Source: an uncultured Clostridia bacterium (GTDB taxonomy: Bacteria > Bacillota > Clostridia > Oscillospirales > Acutalibacteraceae). From it: a stretch of DNA of 64,000 nucleotides. The stretch's first letter is position 1, and the number at the start of each line of letters is the position of its first letter. Position numbers and translations under genes: made by a program. This document shows, in pieces, positions 41,198-50,714 of the stretch. Location of the stretch: positions 31,577 to 95,576 of the forward strand of contig CANRAU010000007.1 of the NCBI GenBank assembly GCA_947628665.1, written 5' to 3'. The notes under the pieces were generated by a model. It had not been told where the DNA came from. It saw nothing but the letters and a program-made list of their open reading frames with translations, and ran no database searches.

Positions 41198-41471
41198 TTC
41201 CGCCGTCCTCCTTTGCTTCCAAATGGAGGCTCAGCAGCTCCTCCGCGTAGTCCGTCTTAAACTGCGCGAAAGCGTCGCTGAAAATGTAGCGGCAACAATC
41301 GAAGAGCAGCTGGCGCGCAAAAGCGTCTTCGGCGAAATCGACAGACCGCCCTGCCGCTCTCTGTATGATGTTTTCGGCGCGTTTCCAAATCGCCTGTACG
41401 CTTTCGTCTGTGTGCACATCGCTCCACGTGATGTTTAACTCACGCTTTACGTCTTCAAGTGTTACCGCCAT
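41178..41471 (-). CDS. Head-tail connector (gp6-like)
   Basis: TLEDVKRELNITWSDVHTDESVQAIWKRAENIIQRAAG. Confidence 0.78.
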   Translation of the reverse strand: MAVTLEDVKRELNITWSDVHTDESVQAIWKRAENIIQRAAGRSVDFAEDAFARQLLFDCCRYIFSDAFAQFKTDYAEELLSLHLEAKEDGGNAETTS

Positions 41472-41482
41472 ATTTTTACTCC

Positions 41483-42676
41483 TTATTCAGCGGGAAGGGC
41501 TTCCGTTTGGACTGGAAATTTCAGTTCTTTCAATCCGGAAATATCCAAGTATTGGAAAATGTTGTTGTCCTTTGCGCGGCCGTTCCCGTACATTTTGATC
41601 ACAAACGTGGTCAGATCGTCTAAGAGCTTAAACGACTTGTCCGCCGTGATCTTGCCGCCGCTTGTTCCCGCGCCGAGGCCGAAGAAATACTTTTTCTCTA
41701 CGCCGAGAATGGCTTTCCCGGAGGCGACCGCTGCGGATTGCACGATCTTCGTCTCTACAGGGAACACGTTCCGTTCATAACCTGTCTGCCGCAAAAGGGT
41801 GGTCGCGGGCATGACTTTTTGGTAGTTGTCTGCCGGGTTTACGATGAGGATGAGAGCGGACAGAACACGCGCTTTTCCCTTTTCGTCCACGGCCATTTTG
41901 GAAAGCAGATTGCCGTATGTCTTCGGGGAAAAGTCCGTGATTTTAATCGGGGATTTCTCCGGATAGCCCGTTTCGCTGTTCACGTCAACCCCAGCACCGA
42001 TTTGGCGGATCATGCCGATAGGCTGACCCTTCACGCCCGTGCCGTTGATGATCCCATCTTCACAGCCGAGCGACAACGCCTCCGCAAGCAGTGTGCGGAC
42101 GTACTTTTCTACCCATACAGGGCCTAAGTCGAGCATATCGTTGGACATGAACATATAGGCCGTCAGCTTGTTTAACGTCAGCGTCACGACGTCTACGCTT
42201 CCCTCGATCTCCTTGGTGATGGCGCTGTTCAACTCGCCCCACGCCGCCTTTTGCGCCTCGGACGTTTCCATAATGAACTTCGTGAGCGCCGCAGTATCGA
42301 CAAAATTCACCACATCCAAAAGCGGATGTGCTTTCTTCATGTCTTCAAAGATCGCGACAAATTCGCTTTCGGGCAGGACTTTGGAAAAATCCGTCATAGC
42401 CTTTTCCACGTCGCCGGATTTACCCGCTTCGATGAAGCCCTTAAAATAGCTCTCCTCGTCGCTTGTGAGAACACGCAATCCGCGCTGCGCAAACAACGCC
42501 TTGTCGGCCTGTGTTGCATCAAATTCCGTCGCCTGCGAAAGGATGTCGCTTTCGATGTGCTTAAAGAAGTCCGTGAATGCCTTTGCAACGTCGTCCTCGT
42601 TGTTATCGCGCATCGCTCTTGCAAGGTTGTCTGCGAATTCTTTTCTTGTGGCTTCCATAACCATTTGTGCTTTCAT
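41483..42676 (-). CDS. HK97-type major capsid protein
   Basis: N-terminal scaffold-like region, LTAYMFMSNDMLDLG, GVKGQPIGMI motifs; synteny. Confidence 0.92.
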   Translation of the reverse strand: MKAQMVMEATRKEFADNLARAMRDNNEDDVAKAFTDFFKHIESDILSQATEFDATQADKALFAQRGLRVLTSDEESYFKGFIEAGKSGDVEKAMTDFSKVLPESEFVAIFEDMKKAHPLLDVVNFVDTAALTKFIMETSEAQKAAWGELNSAITKEIEGSVDVVTLTLNKLTAYMFMSNDMLDLGPVWVEKYVRTLLAEALSLGCEDGIINGTGVKGQPIGMIRQIGAGVDVNSETGYPEKSPIKITDFSPKTYGNLLSKMAVDEKGKARVLSALILIVNPADNYQKVMPATTLLRQTGYERNVFPVETKIVQSAAVASGKAILGVEKKYFFGLGAGTSGGKITADKSFKLLDDLTTFVIKMYGNGRAKDNNIFQYLDISGLKELKFPVQTEALPAE

Positions 42677-42690
42677 GGGATACCTCCTGT

Positions 42691-43398
42691 TTACTGTTGT
42701 AAAAATTTTAAAAACCCGACCAAAATCGGTTGTGGGCTCGTTTTCGGCGTTTCTGCGCCGCTTGTCTCGGTAGACACTTTTTCTGCTGCTTTTGTAGTCC
42801 CCGCGTCCTTTTGTGCGGGAACGGCGACAAAAGAAACTTCATAAGCGTCTGTAATTTTTGCCAGTCGGACTGCGCAAAGTTTTCCGTCATAGTCCTTTCC
42901 CGCGCTGTGGCCGCAGCTGAGTGATGTCCATCCAGTAACCTCTTGCCCGCAAACGGAGCAAATCCGCTTCTGACATCTGCATCCTACAGATACTTCTTTT
43001 TTGATGCCCGCTTCGATCTCTGCGATCAAGTCCGCATTCTTGGAAAGCCGTGGGATGAAGATATGCAAAACAAGCGCCGTGTACGGCTCTCCGAGCTTTG
43101 TCGTGCGCGTATCGTCCGCAACGACTTCCGAATCATACACACGTGCGACCTGGTTTTGCGCGGCCGGAATATGATCCGAAATGACTGGCTTGCCACGGTA
43201 TAGATTACACAATTCTTGCAATGCATCGACGGTAAAACTTTCGCCGTCTCGGTCTACTTCATTCGAGCAGGCGCGCACTTTGAAAACAAACACTTCTTCT
43301 GCCGTAAGCTCTTTTAGGGTGAATTGGTTGATTTTTTCAAGCTCTCCCGCATCCGCTTCGAGCGATTTTACAACCGCTACTTTAGATGTCCTATCCAT
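42691..43398 (-). CDS. Head maturation (prohead) protease-like protein with zinc-ribbon insertion
   Basis: Synteny; CSVCGQEV...LSCGHSAGKDYDGKLC; DAYEVSFVAVPAQ motif. Confidence 0.75.
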   Translation of the reverse strand: MDRTSKVAVVKSLEADAGELEKINQFTLKELTAEEVFVFKVRACSNEVDRDGESFTVDALQELCNLYRGKPVISDHIPAAQNQVARVYDSEVVADDTRTTKLGEPYTALVLHIFIPRLSKNADLIAEIEAGIKKEVSVGCRCQKRICSVCGQEVTGWTSLSCGHSAGKDYDGKLCAVRLAKITDAYEVSFVAVPAQKDAGTTKAAEKVSTETSGAETPKTSPQPILVGFLKFLQQ

Positions 43399-44554
43399 TC
43401 TGTTGTCCCTCCTTTCCCGCGGCCTCGATCGGCTGATAATTCCGCGTTATATAATGCATGCGGCTCCATTCCGTATTGAGCGGCGCGTCGCCGAGACGGA
43501 CGCGCAGCTCGTCTATGCAATAGCCGCCGCTTGCAATCAGCTTATCTATCGCCTCCGACACGGAGAACGGATCGATCCGTTTACAGGCCGAATCGTCGAC
43601 CTCAAATTGAATCCCCTTTTGCAGGTTTTCAAGCGATAACTCTTTTCGGGAAATCTCTGTTTGCATTTGCTCAAGGATCGGCCGCACGGCAAAATTTAAA
43701 AACTGATCGATGTTGTCTTTTGTTGCCGTAGATTCACCCGTGCACAGCAATAGCGCCGACGGAATGTGAAAAGCCTCTGCCGTTCGGTTAAAGATTTCCT
43801 TCGTTAAGAGAGGGATATCCTCCGCGCTTTGCTGCTGGTGATACTTGCCGAGTTCTTCATACTCGAAGCCTTTGCGCAGCGTCAATGCAGAGCTTTTTTC
43901 AGAGCCTAAAAACTCCGCTATCCGTTTCCCGAGCTTTTCATCTTCTTTCTGCTGGCTGTCCTTTTCCGCGCCTCCGACGATCGTCCCGAGCTTCAAGATC
44001 CCTTTTGCCGTGTTGTTTTTTCGGTATTTTACTGCGGCGGATTCCAGCAGTGTCGCGTATTGTGTCGCTGCTTCGAGCAAATAGGCTTTTGTTCGCTTAT
44101 CCTGGTATGTAAAATACAGCACTCTGCCGGACTTAAAACAGCCTTTGAGCGTGTCCCCGCTTTTGGAAATGTCATAGAAAACATCCTGCGAAAAACCGTA
44201 CTCGTCTCTTGAAAAGCTATCCGCCACAAACATGCCCCGCTTGCAGTTGATTGCAAGCGCCTCTCCTTTTGTGAGCATTTCCCGTACCAGCTCGTAAAAG
44301 AATTGCTGCTTGTTCTGATTCGGATTCGGTTCAACATTCCACCTGTACCAGTCCTGCGCGAAAACAGGTTCTCCATTTTGCTTAAAATTGAATTGCGCGA
44401 GCGAAACCGTCTTTGCGATCAGACCGATCGCGCAGTCGATGGAAAACCTTGTGATTGCCAGCGTTTCCCGCAGCTTGTCCGCTTCCTCTTCGCTGATCAC
44501 GCAGCCATTTTTTGCGCCCCAAACTATGCTTCTTAATGTTTCAAAAAAGCCCAT
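43391..44554 (-). CDS. Phage portal protein (HK97-type)
   Basis: NPNQNKQQFFYELVREMLTKGEAL; FHIPSALLL; synteny. Confidence 0.9.
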   Translation of the reverse strand: MGFFETLRSIVWGAKNGCVISEEEADKLRETLAITRFSIDCAIGLIAKTVSLAQFNFKQNGEPVFAQDWYRWNVEPNPNQNKQQFFYELVREMLTKGEALAINCKRGMFVADSFSRDEYGFSQDVFYDISKSGDTLKGCFKSGRVLYFTYQDKRTKAYLLEAATQYATLLESAAVKYRKNNTAKGILKLGTIVGGAEKDSQQKEDEKLGKRIAEFLGSEKSSALTLRKGFEYEELGKYHQQQSAEDIPLLTKEIFNRTAEAFHIPSALLLCTGESTATKDNIDQFLNFAVRPILEQMQTEISRKELSLENLQKGIQFEVDDSACKRIDPFSVSEAIDKLIASGGYCIDELRVRLGDAPLNTEWSRMHYITRNYQPIEAAGKEGQQNG

Positions 44555-44566
44555 ATTTTTTCCCCT

Positions 44567-46213
44567 TTAGGCATAATAAATACTGATCGCGTCGCCGTAG
44601 TCTTTATAGTCGGGCAGCTTATCCGCCTGCGTCATGGCGGCGGCAAACGCCATAAACCCGTCTGTTTTTCGGCTTTTTGCCTCGATCTTTTCAAAAACAA
44701 GATTGCCTTTTTTGTCTTGCGCGATGCCGACGTTGTTCGCACACCAACGAAAGAACGGATCATCCCCGCACGCAAGCCTCTGATTGTCAAGACAACTCAT
44801 GATTTCGGGCGCGATCATCATCAGATCGGACGGCCGCACCAATTTCAGATTGCCGTCTCTGCCACTCTCAAATCCCATTGTGTCAAGGCTCTTTTTTACG
44901 ATTCCGTATCGGAAATAGTCCACCGCCGCCGCGACGTATGTAAGCCCCTGTTCTTCCTGTTCCGCAATCAGCCAGTTAATGAGCAGCTCCGGCGAAATCT
45001 CCACGCCCTCCACGAACGTCAGCAGGCCCTTTTGCGCCCATTCGTGCAGCGGCGCGCGAATTCTTTCAAGGTCGGGATTGCTTTTTAAGATAAAGCCATG
45101 CTCCCGCCATTGCAACAGGTCGCCTTGCCTGGTTAAATGCCCAACTACAGCGAAATCCCGCCTTGACGCGAAGTCCATCGCCGCCACGGCTTCCTGTCCC
45201 GCGTAATAGGTCGTTTCCTGTTTACTTGCAAGCAGATTTTTGTAATCGGTGACCCTCTGTTCTCTGCTCTCAATGGGGAAATTCAACCGTTTTGTGGGAA
45301 ATTCCAGGTTGCCGCTTGACTGCCGTTTGTAATCCGCATACTGCCTTTGCATTTCGGCCATGAGATTTGGCATATACCGCAGGGATGGGTTCGCTTTTTC
45401 CCACATTTCCGGCATATCAATTTCCTCTTGGCTTTCGATACAGCATAGAAACGGAAGCATACCGTTGTCGTCATACAGTCGGTTCAGAATATCCTTGCCC
45501 TGCTGCTTATAATCATCGAGCGGGCCTTCCCGCACCCAGCCGTCTGAACTCGTAATGGTACGTCTTGGATGCGGCTTTTTTCCCATGCCCGAATTGCCGA
45601 CGTTGATTAGGTCGTAATTTTGGTACTGATGCACTTCGTCATAATCAATTTTCCCCTGCCGCCCCGAATCCTTTGTTTTTGCGTTCCCTGTTCTGTACCG
45701 ATACCTGGATTTCGTTTGCAGGTTGATGATTTCTTCCTTGTTCCAGTAAAAGAAGTGTTTCAGCTTCGGCGTGCTTTCCAAAATGTCATGCAGCTCTTCA
45801 AACGTCGTTTTTGCCTGATCCTCCGATGTGGCGAATGTGTCGATGTGATACTGCATAATGCCGTTTGCCGGCGTCAAAAGGCAGAAGTCCTCAAAACTTA
45901 AATAGCCGTTTTTCCCCGTCCCGCGTCCGAGATATAGCAGCAGCGTCGGCCATCGCGGCGTGCCGTCCGCACGGTATGTGCAGCAGTGCAATCCGAACAC
46001 GAAGCGTTCCCATGGAAACAACCGATAGGGAAAGTATTTTTCATACGTCATATACGTCTCAAACTGTTTTACGTTGAAAAACAGGTCCTCTTTTTCAAAG
46101 CAGTCGGATACAAGCTCCATAAGTTTTTGCTGCCAAACGCACGTATGGATCTCCCCGTCGAGAACCATTCGCGGGTATTCCCCGATTTCTTTCGGGATAT
46201 GCGCCATGCTCAA
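44567..46213 (-). CDS. Terminase large subunit
   Basis: WPTLLLYLGRGTGKNGYLS; IDYDEVHQYQN; C-terminal nuclease-like region. Confidence 0.93.
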   Translation of the reverse strand: MSMAHIPKEIGEYPRMVLDGEIHTCVWQQKLMELVSDCFEKEDLFFNVKQFETYMTYEKYFPYRLFPWERFVFGLHCCTYRADGTPRWPTLLLYLGRGTGKNGYLSFEDFCLLTPANGIMQYHIDTFATSEDQAKTTFEELHDILESTPKLKHFFYWNKEEIINLQTKSRYRYRTGNAKTKDSGRQGKIDYDEVHQYQNYDLINVGNSGMGKKPHPRRTITSSDGWVREGPLDDYKQQGKDILNRLYDDNGMLPFLCCIESQEEIDMPEMWEKANPSLRYMPNLMAEMQRQYADYKRQSSGNLEFPTKRLNFPIESREQRVTDYKNLLASKQETTYYAGQEAVAAMDFASRRDFAVVGHLTRQGDLLQWREHGFILKSNPDLERIRAPLHEWAQKGLLTFVEGVEISPELLINWLIAEQEEQGLTYVAAAVDYFRYGIVKKSLDTMGFESGRDGNLKLVRPSDLMMIAPEIMSCLDNQRLACGDDPFFRWCANNVGIAQDKKGNLVFEKIEAKSRKTDGFMAFAAAMTQADKLPDYKDYGDAISIYYA

Positions 46214-46545
46214 AGTGTATCGCCGTCCGCCGAAATAAACTGGTCGGTTGTGATGCCCAATTTTTCCAAAATGGCCTGCTTTTGCTTGGAAACGGCTACC
46301 TTGTCCTTGATGCTTGGATTATTAACGATTTTAGAAACCCCCGTGGACATCTTCTCTTCATAATTGATGCCCCGCTTTTTGATGTCCGCCGCCAGTTTCT
46401 TCTCCAGTCTCCAAAAATTCATATACTCCTCGACCAAATCCGCGAAGTGCGGCGCGTCCGCCTCTTTGGCTTGCAGCTGTTGATACAGAGACGCGCGGAT
46501 CTGCGATTCTGTCGGCTTCTTCCGCTTTTCGGTCATCAGTCCCAC
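46210..46545 (-). CDS. Terminase small subunit (P27-like)
   Basis: Synteny; 4-bp overlap with the large subunit; VSKIVNNPSIKDKVAVSKQKQAILEKLG. Confidence 0.75.
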   Translation of the reverse strand: MGLMTEKRKKPTESQIRASLYQQLQAKEADAPHFADLVEEYMNFWRLEKKLAADIKKRGINYEEKMSTGVSKIVNNPSIKDKVAVSKQKQAILEKLGITTDQFISADGDTL

Positions 46546-46865
46546 CTCTCCTTTTGGCGCGTTTCTTTCGCATAAATTTCCGGGTGTCGCAATTTATGGC
46601 AATCCTCGCAAACAGCCTCCATATTGCTCTCGGTCAAAGCGAGTTCGGGATGGTCTTTCAAGTGCTTTTTGTGGTGGAGCGTGGTCGCGCGCCTGTATTT
46701 GCGCACTTGCTTACCGTCTATACCGCCGTTCCAGCAGACCTCGCAGCGATTTTTCTTTTTCTGCATTACGCGTGCGCGAAAAGATACCCACGCATAGGTT
46801 TTGTAAAAGTTTTTTCCGCTTTTCCAAAGACGCCGCACCCATTCTGCGGTTTCCGATTCTGTCAT
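46536..46865 (-). CDS. HNH endonuclease
   Basis: CEVCWNGGIDGKQVRKYRRATTLHHKKHLKDHPELALTESNMEAVCEDCH. Confidence 0.9.
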   Translation of the reverse strand: MTESETAEWVRRLWKSGKNFYKTYAWVSFRARVMQKKKNRCEVCWNGGIDGKQVRKYRRATTLHHKKHLKDHPELALTESNMEAVCEDCHKLRHPEIYAKETRQKERWD

Positions 46866-46986
46866 AAAGTTCCGCTTCTTTCTTCGTCGTCGGGACCGTT
46901 TGGCAAATGTCCCGCCCCGACTTTTCGGGGAGAAGAGAAAAGGAAAGCCTCGTAAGGTTTTTACCCTACGAGACTATTGTATCCTT

Positions 46987-47027
46987 GCAGTATGTCCCCT
47001 TGGGGTGGCTTTTAAGGGACGTACTGC
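46987..47027. other. Large structured hairpin upstream of the HNH/terminase operon
   Basis: GCAGTATGTCCC ... GGGACGTACTGC with G:T wobble; a second hairpin CTCGTAAGG-TTTTTA-CCCTACGAG lies to its left. Confidence 0.55.
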
Positions 47028-47029
47028 GC

Positions 47030-47386
47030 CTATATGCAGCGGTTGAGATTTGAGAAAAATGCCTTGCGGAATGCATAAAAAGTTTTTCGATCCATAGGAA
47101 CGGACAAATGCTTATAGTTTGTGTCGTGGACTATATTCTCAAAAAGCGCCTTTTGCACATTATGTTCGCCCTCTGTCGTGATCTGAATGGCTCGATCGAT
47201 CGTCTCTTTTTTGTGCAGACACGCTTCTTTTGTCTTTCGATCCGCTTCGGTGGGGTCTTCCATACCGTCAATTTCCCGAATTTTCCGCACGTATTCGTCG
47301 TATTGTCGGCACAGCGCTTTTAATTCATCATACCGCGCGTCCGAGATCCCGTATTGCTGCAAATGCAGCCGCCTTTGATTCGCCAT
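47030..47386 (-). CDS. Phage hypothetical protein
   Basis: MANQRRLHLQQYGISDARYDELKALCRQYDEYVRKIREI; RBS upstream of ATG 47386. Confidence 0.75.
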   Translation of the reverse strand: MANQRRLHLQQYGISDARYDELKALCRQYDEYVRKIREIDGMEDPTEADRKTKEACLHKKETIDRAIQITTEGEHNVQKALFENIVHDTNYKHLSVPMDRKTFYAFRKAFFSNLNRCI

Positions 47387-47430
47387 TGGTTTCCTCCTTT
47401 TATACTTCCCTTGTGCAACAAAGCCAAGAT

Positions 47431-47727
47431 TTACCGCTCCATATTGATCGGCGTGCCGACCGTTCCGGCGCTCTCGGAGCTGTCTGTCGTTTTGAAATAC
47501 TCGCCCGGCATCGGATACATAAAGCGAAACATTGCATAGTTCGCTACGTCGCACAGATATTCTGTATTCCCTGTTTTCTTGAATTTTTCAAGGCACAATT
47601 CCAATGAGCCAATCGCATCTACACGTCCCGATCCGAAGTTTTCCCGAGCCGGGCCGTATTTGTGGTAACTCATTTCGCATCGGTTTTGGCGCAGTTTATC
47701 GAATTCAAAACTATAGTCTTTTGGCAT
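47431..47727 (-). CDS. Phage hypothetical protein
   Basis: MPKDYSFEFDKLRQNRCEMSYHKYGPARENF; RBS AAAGGGGG. Confidence 0.72.
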   Translation of the reverse strand: MPKDYSFEFDKLRQNRCEMSYHKYGPARENFGSGRVDAIGSLELCLEKFKKTGNTEYLCDVANYAMFRFMYPMPGEYFKTTDSSESAGTVGTPINMER

Positions 47728-47731
47728 AAAA

Positions 47732-47929
47732 TCAGCCCCCTTTTTCCTTTGGCTTGGAATTAGATTCATTCGGATTGCTCTTATGTACGCTTCTCACCAT
47801 TGCCCGCAGGCATCCGTATGGACATTTGATCTTCGCACAGTAAGCAGTCTTTTCGGACGTCTGCACGCGCCAAATACATCGTTCCGCCGTGCAGAAGTAC
47901 CGTAGCTTTTTATCCATCTTTGCCTCCAT
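47732..47929 (-). CDS. Small Cys-rich phage protein
   Basis: CTAERCIWRVQTSEKTAYCAKIKCPYGC. Confidence 0.6.
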   Translation of the reverse strand: MEAKMDKKLRYFCTAERCIWRVQTSEKTAYCAKIKCPYGCLRAMVRSVHKSNPNESNSKPKEKGG

Positions 47930-48018
47930 TCTGTTTATTAAATAAAATTGTGATTTTTTTAATAAAGCGGTCATTTTCGGTCTTTTATTAAAGCGAATTT
48001 AACTTGTGACAAGGGTCA

Positions 48019-48237
48019 TTATTTCCGTCCATAGCGATTTTTATTTCCTCTTATTCTCTTTCCAACAAATAGACCAAATTCAAATAATTTGTCTATTGCC
48101 CAAAAGAATATGAGCAACGGCACACCAATAGGCCACAGAAACAGCATTACTACGGTCGGTCTGCCCGCTGTATCAGGTATTGCACCCATGAAGAAACAGC
48201 CGATTACAAGATACAGTACTACGAATATACAAATCAC
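48019..48237 (-). CDS. Small membrane protein
   Basis: 72 aa with two hydrophobic segments. Confidence 0.55.
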   Translation of the reverse strand: MICIFVVLYLVIGCFFMGAIPDTAGRPTVVMLFLWPIGVPLLIFFWAIDKLFEFGLFVGKRIRGNKNRYGRK

Positions 48238-48252
48238 CGCTTATTCCTCCTT

Positions 48253-48552
48253 TTACACCAAATCCATTTTTGCGCCGCAATTCGGGCAGTAGTTACAAAC
48301 TGCGTCTTGTGGCATAAGGCATTGATCGCAGTATACAACTGTATCATCAGACCCGTTTTTAACCCATTTTCCATGTCGCACCGGTTCGGCGTCAATAGTA
48401 GGAATATTATCGATCACGCCTAAAATTTCATCCCATGCGTCAAGTCGTATTCGGTCATCTCCATAAACATATTGCCGCCCATCAACCGGGCATAAGGCTT
48501 TTTGTTTTTCTTCGATTATTGCGATGACATTCTCTGTCGTAATCAGTCTCAT
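48253..48552 (-). CDS. Phage zinc-ribbon protein
   Basis: VVYCDQCLMPQDAVCNYCPNCGAKMDLV. Confidence 0.7.
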   Translation of the reverse strand: MRLITTENVIAIIEEKQKALCPVDGRQYVYGDDRIRLDAWDEILGVIDNIPTIDAEPVRHGKWVKNGSDDTVVYCDQCLMPQDAVCNYCPNCGAKMDLV

Positions 48553-48568
48553 TAAAAATTCCTCCTAC

Positions 48569-48676
48569 TTATTTCGGTAAGGTATCCTCACGCGAAATGG
48601 CATTATTGTCCTCGCTGTCAAAATCACAATCGATAAGCTCGTCTAAATCGCTAAAAAGCCATTCAAAATTTATCAT
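48569..48676 (-). CDS. Small acidic ORF (35 aa), translationally coupled
   Basis: MINFEWLFSDLDELIDCDFDSEDNNAISREDTLPK; start overlaps the upstream gene's stop; below the ORF-track size cut-off. Confidence 0.5.
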   Translation of the reverse strand: MINFEWLFSDLDELIDCDFDSEDNNAISREDTLPK

Positions 48677-49046
48677 GGCACACCAACCTTCCTATCTCTT
48701 TCGGCAAATCGATATAGACAATGATCGCCTTTTTCCACGGAAGATTATTGTAACGCGATCGGCACGATTCTACCGTCAGCGCGTTGAATTCGTCGTCGCT
48801 GAGATATCGAGCTAAAACCTCAAGCACATTTGAATTTCCTTTGATAAACATCTCGCCACGTTCATTTCCTAAGGCGATAATGTATTCATCGACGCGTGCT
48901 ACACCCCACGTCCCAAGCCAATATTCGCAGATTTCTCCAGCTATTTCCCCATCAACTATCGGAAACACAGGCAAATCGGGATTTTCCTGCATGAGCCTAA
49001 AAAGCTCCGCACGATTGTTCTTTTCTTTTGCGCTAAGCGTTGTGTT
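48663..49046 (-). CDS. Phage hypothetical protein
   Basis: MNTTLSAKEKNNRAELFRLMQENPDLPVFPIVDGEIAGEICEYWLGTWGVARVDEYI; internal start at 49046 preferred. Confidence 0.72.
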   Translation of the reverse strand, partial: NTTLSAKEKNNRAELFRLMQENPDLPVFPIVDGEIAGEICEYWLGTWGVARVDEYIIALGNERGEMFIKGNSNVLEVLARYLSDDEFNALTVESCRSRYNNLPWKKAIIVYIDLPKEIGRLVCHDKF

Positions 49047-49302
49047 CATCTCTTTTCCTCTCCATGCATTCAAGCATAGCCATACAAGACGCCATAGTAT
49101 GTATTGCTTCTTGATATATTTCCTGTTCTTTCTTATAATCTGCGCAAAGCCCCAATTCATTCACAGCTTTGCACATTTCACCGTATTCCTCACCAATAAT
49201 CGACAGCCATACAACTGATAGGTGATTTTGCTTTCCCCACTTCTTGTCTTGTCGTATTCTTTCTTTCAATACATCTGATATAATTTTCTCTTTTATTTCC
49301 AT
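49033..49302 (-). CDS. MazG-like phage protein
   Basis: VLKERIRQDKKWGKQNHLSVVWLSIIGEEYGEMCKAVNE. Confidence 0.7.
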   Translation of the reverse strand: MEIKEKIISDVLKERIRQDKKWGKQNHLSVVWLSIIGEEYGEMCKAVNELGLCADYKKEQEIYQEAIHTMASCMAMLECMERKRDEHNA

Positions 49303-49374
49303 TGCGGTTACCTCTCTTTCCCCTTTATTTTATCGCACAACAGTAAGAATGTTGTATACACCTTTTCGTCTTTA

Positions 49375-50190
49375 TCACCAATTAACGACCATGTTTACAG
49401 CTTCTTTTTGCTGTTCCTGCGTGAGACGCGTATATATAGCTGTCGTCGATACGCTCGAATGTCCCATTACATCCGCAAGCAGTGAAAGGTTCGGATTTTT
49501 CTTTAGAAACTCTATTGCAAATAAATGTCTAAATGAATGCGGGTGCATTACCTTTTGATTGATTTTATATCTTTTAGAAAGTTGCAAAAGCATTTGCGAA
49601 AATCCTCTTGTAGATATTTGATTTCCATATCTGTTTACGCAAAGATAGTCATTCGGCTTCAAATCTTTATAATATTCTTTTGCGTCTTTCTGAAAAGAAT
49701 ATGGAATATATATCCGGCGTATTTTCCCTTTAGTCCACATTTCTGCATAACCACGGTCAAAATCAGATTTCTTTAACCTTATATATTCGCTGATCCGTGC
49801 CCCTGTCACTGCAAGAAGTTTAATATTAAAATACCATTTATAATTTTTGTCATTTAAAAGGCATCGTAATAATTTATTGTACTCTTCTTCAGAAATAACA
49901 TTGCTAATCGCCGTAGCTTGATGAACCTTTAATGTTTTAATCCTATTTTCTCTGTGATTAACCATGTCGCAATAAGCGTTATAGGCGTTAATTTTAATAT
50001 TTATGCTTTTAGGCTTTAATCCGCTTTCTTCCAAAACCTTTTTCCATTCAAGGGCATTTTTCTTGTTATCTTCATCATAGAGTTGAAAAAATTGTTTTAT
50101 TGCGGTAATATATGCCCTTATAGTGTTTACGGACAATTCTTTTTCTTGTAAATAAGACCAAAATTTTTCTATTTCATTCTTTTTATCCAC
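49375..50190 (-). CDS. Second tyrosine recombinase (XerD-like)
   Basis: LAVTGARISEYIRL ... HPHSFRHLFAIEFLKKNPNLSLLADVMGHSSVSTTAIYTRL, i.e. R...HxxR...H...Y catalytic set. Confidence 0.92.
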   Translation of the reverse strand: MDKKNEIEKFWSYLQEKELSVNTIRAYITAIKQFFQLYDEDNKKNALEWKKVLEESGLKPKSINIKINAYNAYCDMVNHRENRIKTLKVHQATAISNVISEEEYNKLLRCLLNDKNYKWYFNIKLLAVTGARISEYIRLKKSDFDRGYAEMWTKGKIRRIYIPYSFQKDAKEYYKDLKPNDYLCVNRYGNQISTRGFSQMLLQLSKRYKINQKVMHPHSFRHLFAIEFLKKNPNLSLLADVMGHSSVSTTAIYTRLTQEQQKEAVNMVVNW

Positions 50191-50228
50191 GACGCGTTTC
50201 CTCTTTCTTTAGATTTGTACAAGCCAAT

Positions 50229-50714
50229 TTATACCGTTCTTTTTTCATTTTCTCTCCACGGAGATTTTAAACTTGCAACCTTTTGACTTTTCAACAAATC
50301 TTCATAACAATTTTTGCAGTAAAGTTTATCGCTAAGCACTGGCTGTCCGCAGCGCAAACATAGTCCTTCCCGCTTACGAATATCCGGAATAAGTCCACGC
50401 TCGTGCCTTTCTCTTTTTCGCCTTTCAGCAGTCTCCATATTATGCGACTTCGCCTTTATAAAATGTTCATAGCAATATAATCCGTGTGTTGCCGGTTTTG
50501 AACATCTAATGCAAATCCCATTTTCTTTATGTTCTTGATAAAGTTCTCTGCGCCGTTCTTGATATTCGTGTGCTTTAACAGGATCATACGTTTTTGCATT
50601 TATTTCCCTTATTTTATCAAGGCAATCAAAACAAAACTTCCTATGTGGCGCAGCCTTTTGTTTTCCGCATTTATGGCAAAATCCGTGTTCTGTCAACCAT
50701 TCATAATCTGTCAT
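50229..50714 (-). CDS. Phage protein with three zinc-finger-like CxxC pairs
   Basis: FCHKCGKQKAAPHRKFCFDC; ICIRCSKPATHGLYCYEH; LCLRCGQPVLSDKLYCKNC; start at 50714. Confidence 0.75.
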   Translation of the reverse strand: MTDYEWLTEHGFCHKCGKQKAAPHRKFCFDCLDKIREINAKTYDPVKAHEYQERRRELYQEHKENGICIRCSKPATHGLYCYEHFIKAKSHNMETAERRKRERHERGLIPDIRKREGLCLRCGQPVLSDKLYCKNCYEDLLKSQKVASLKSPWRENEKRTV

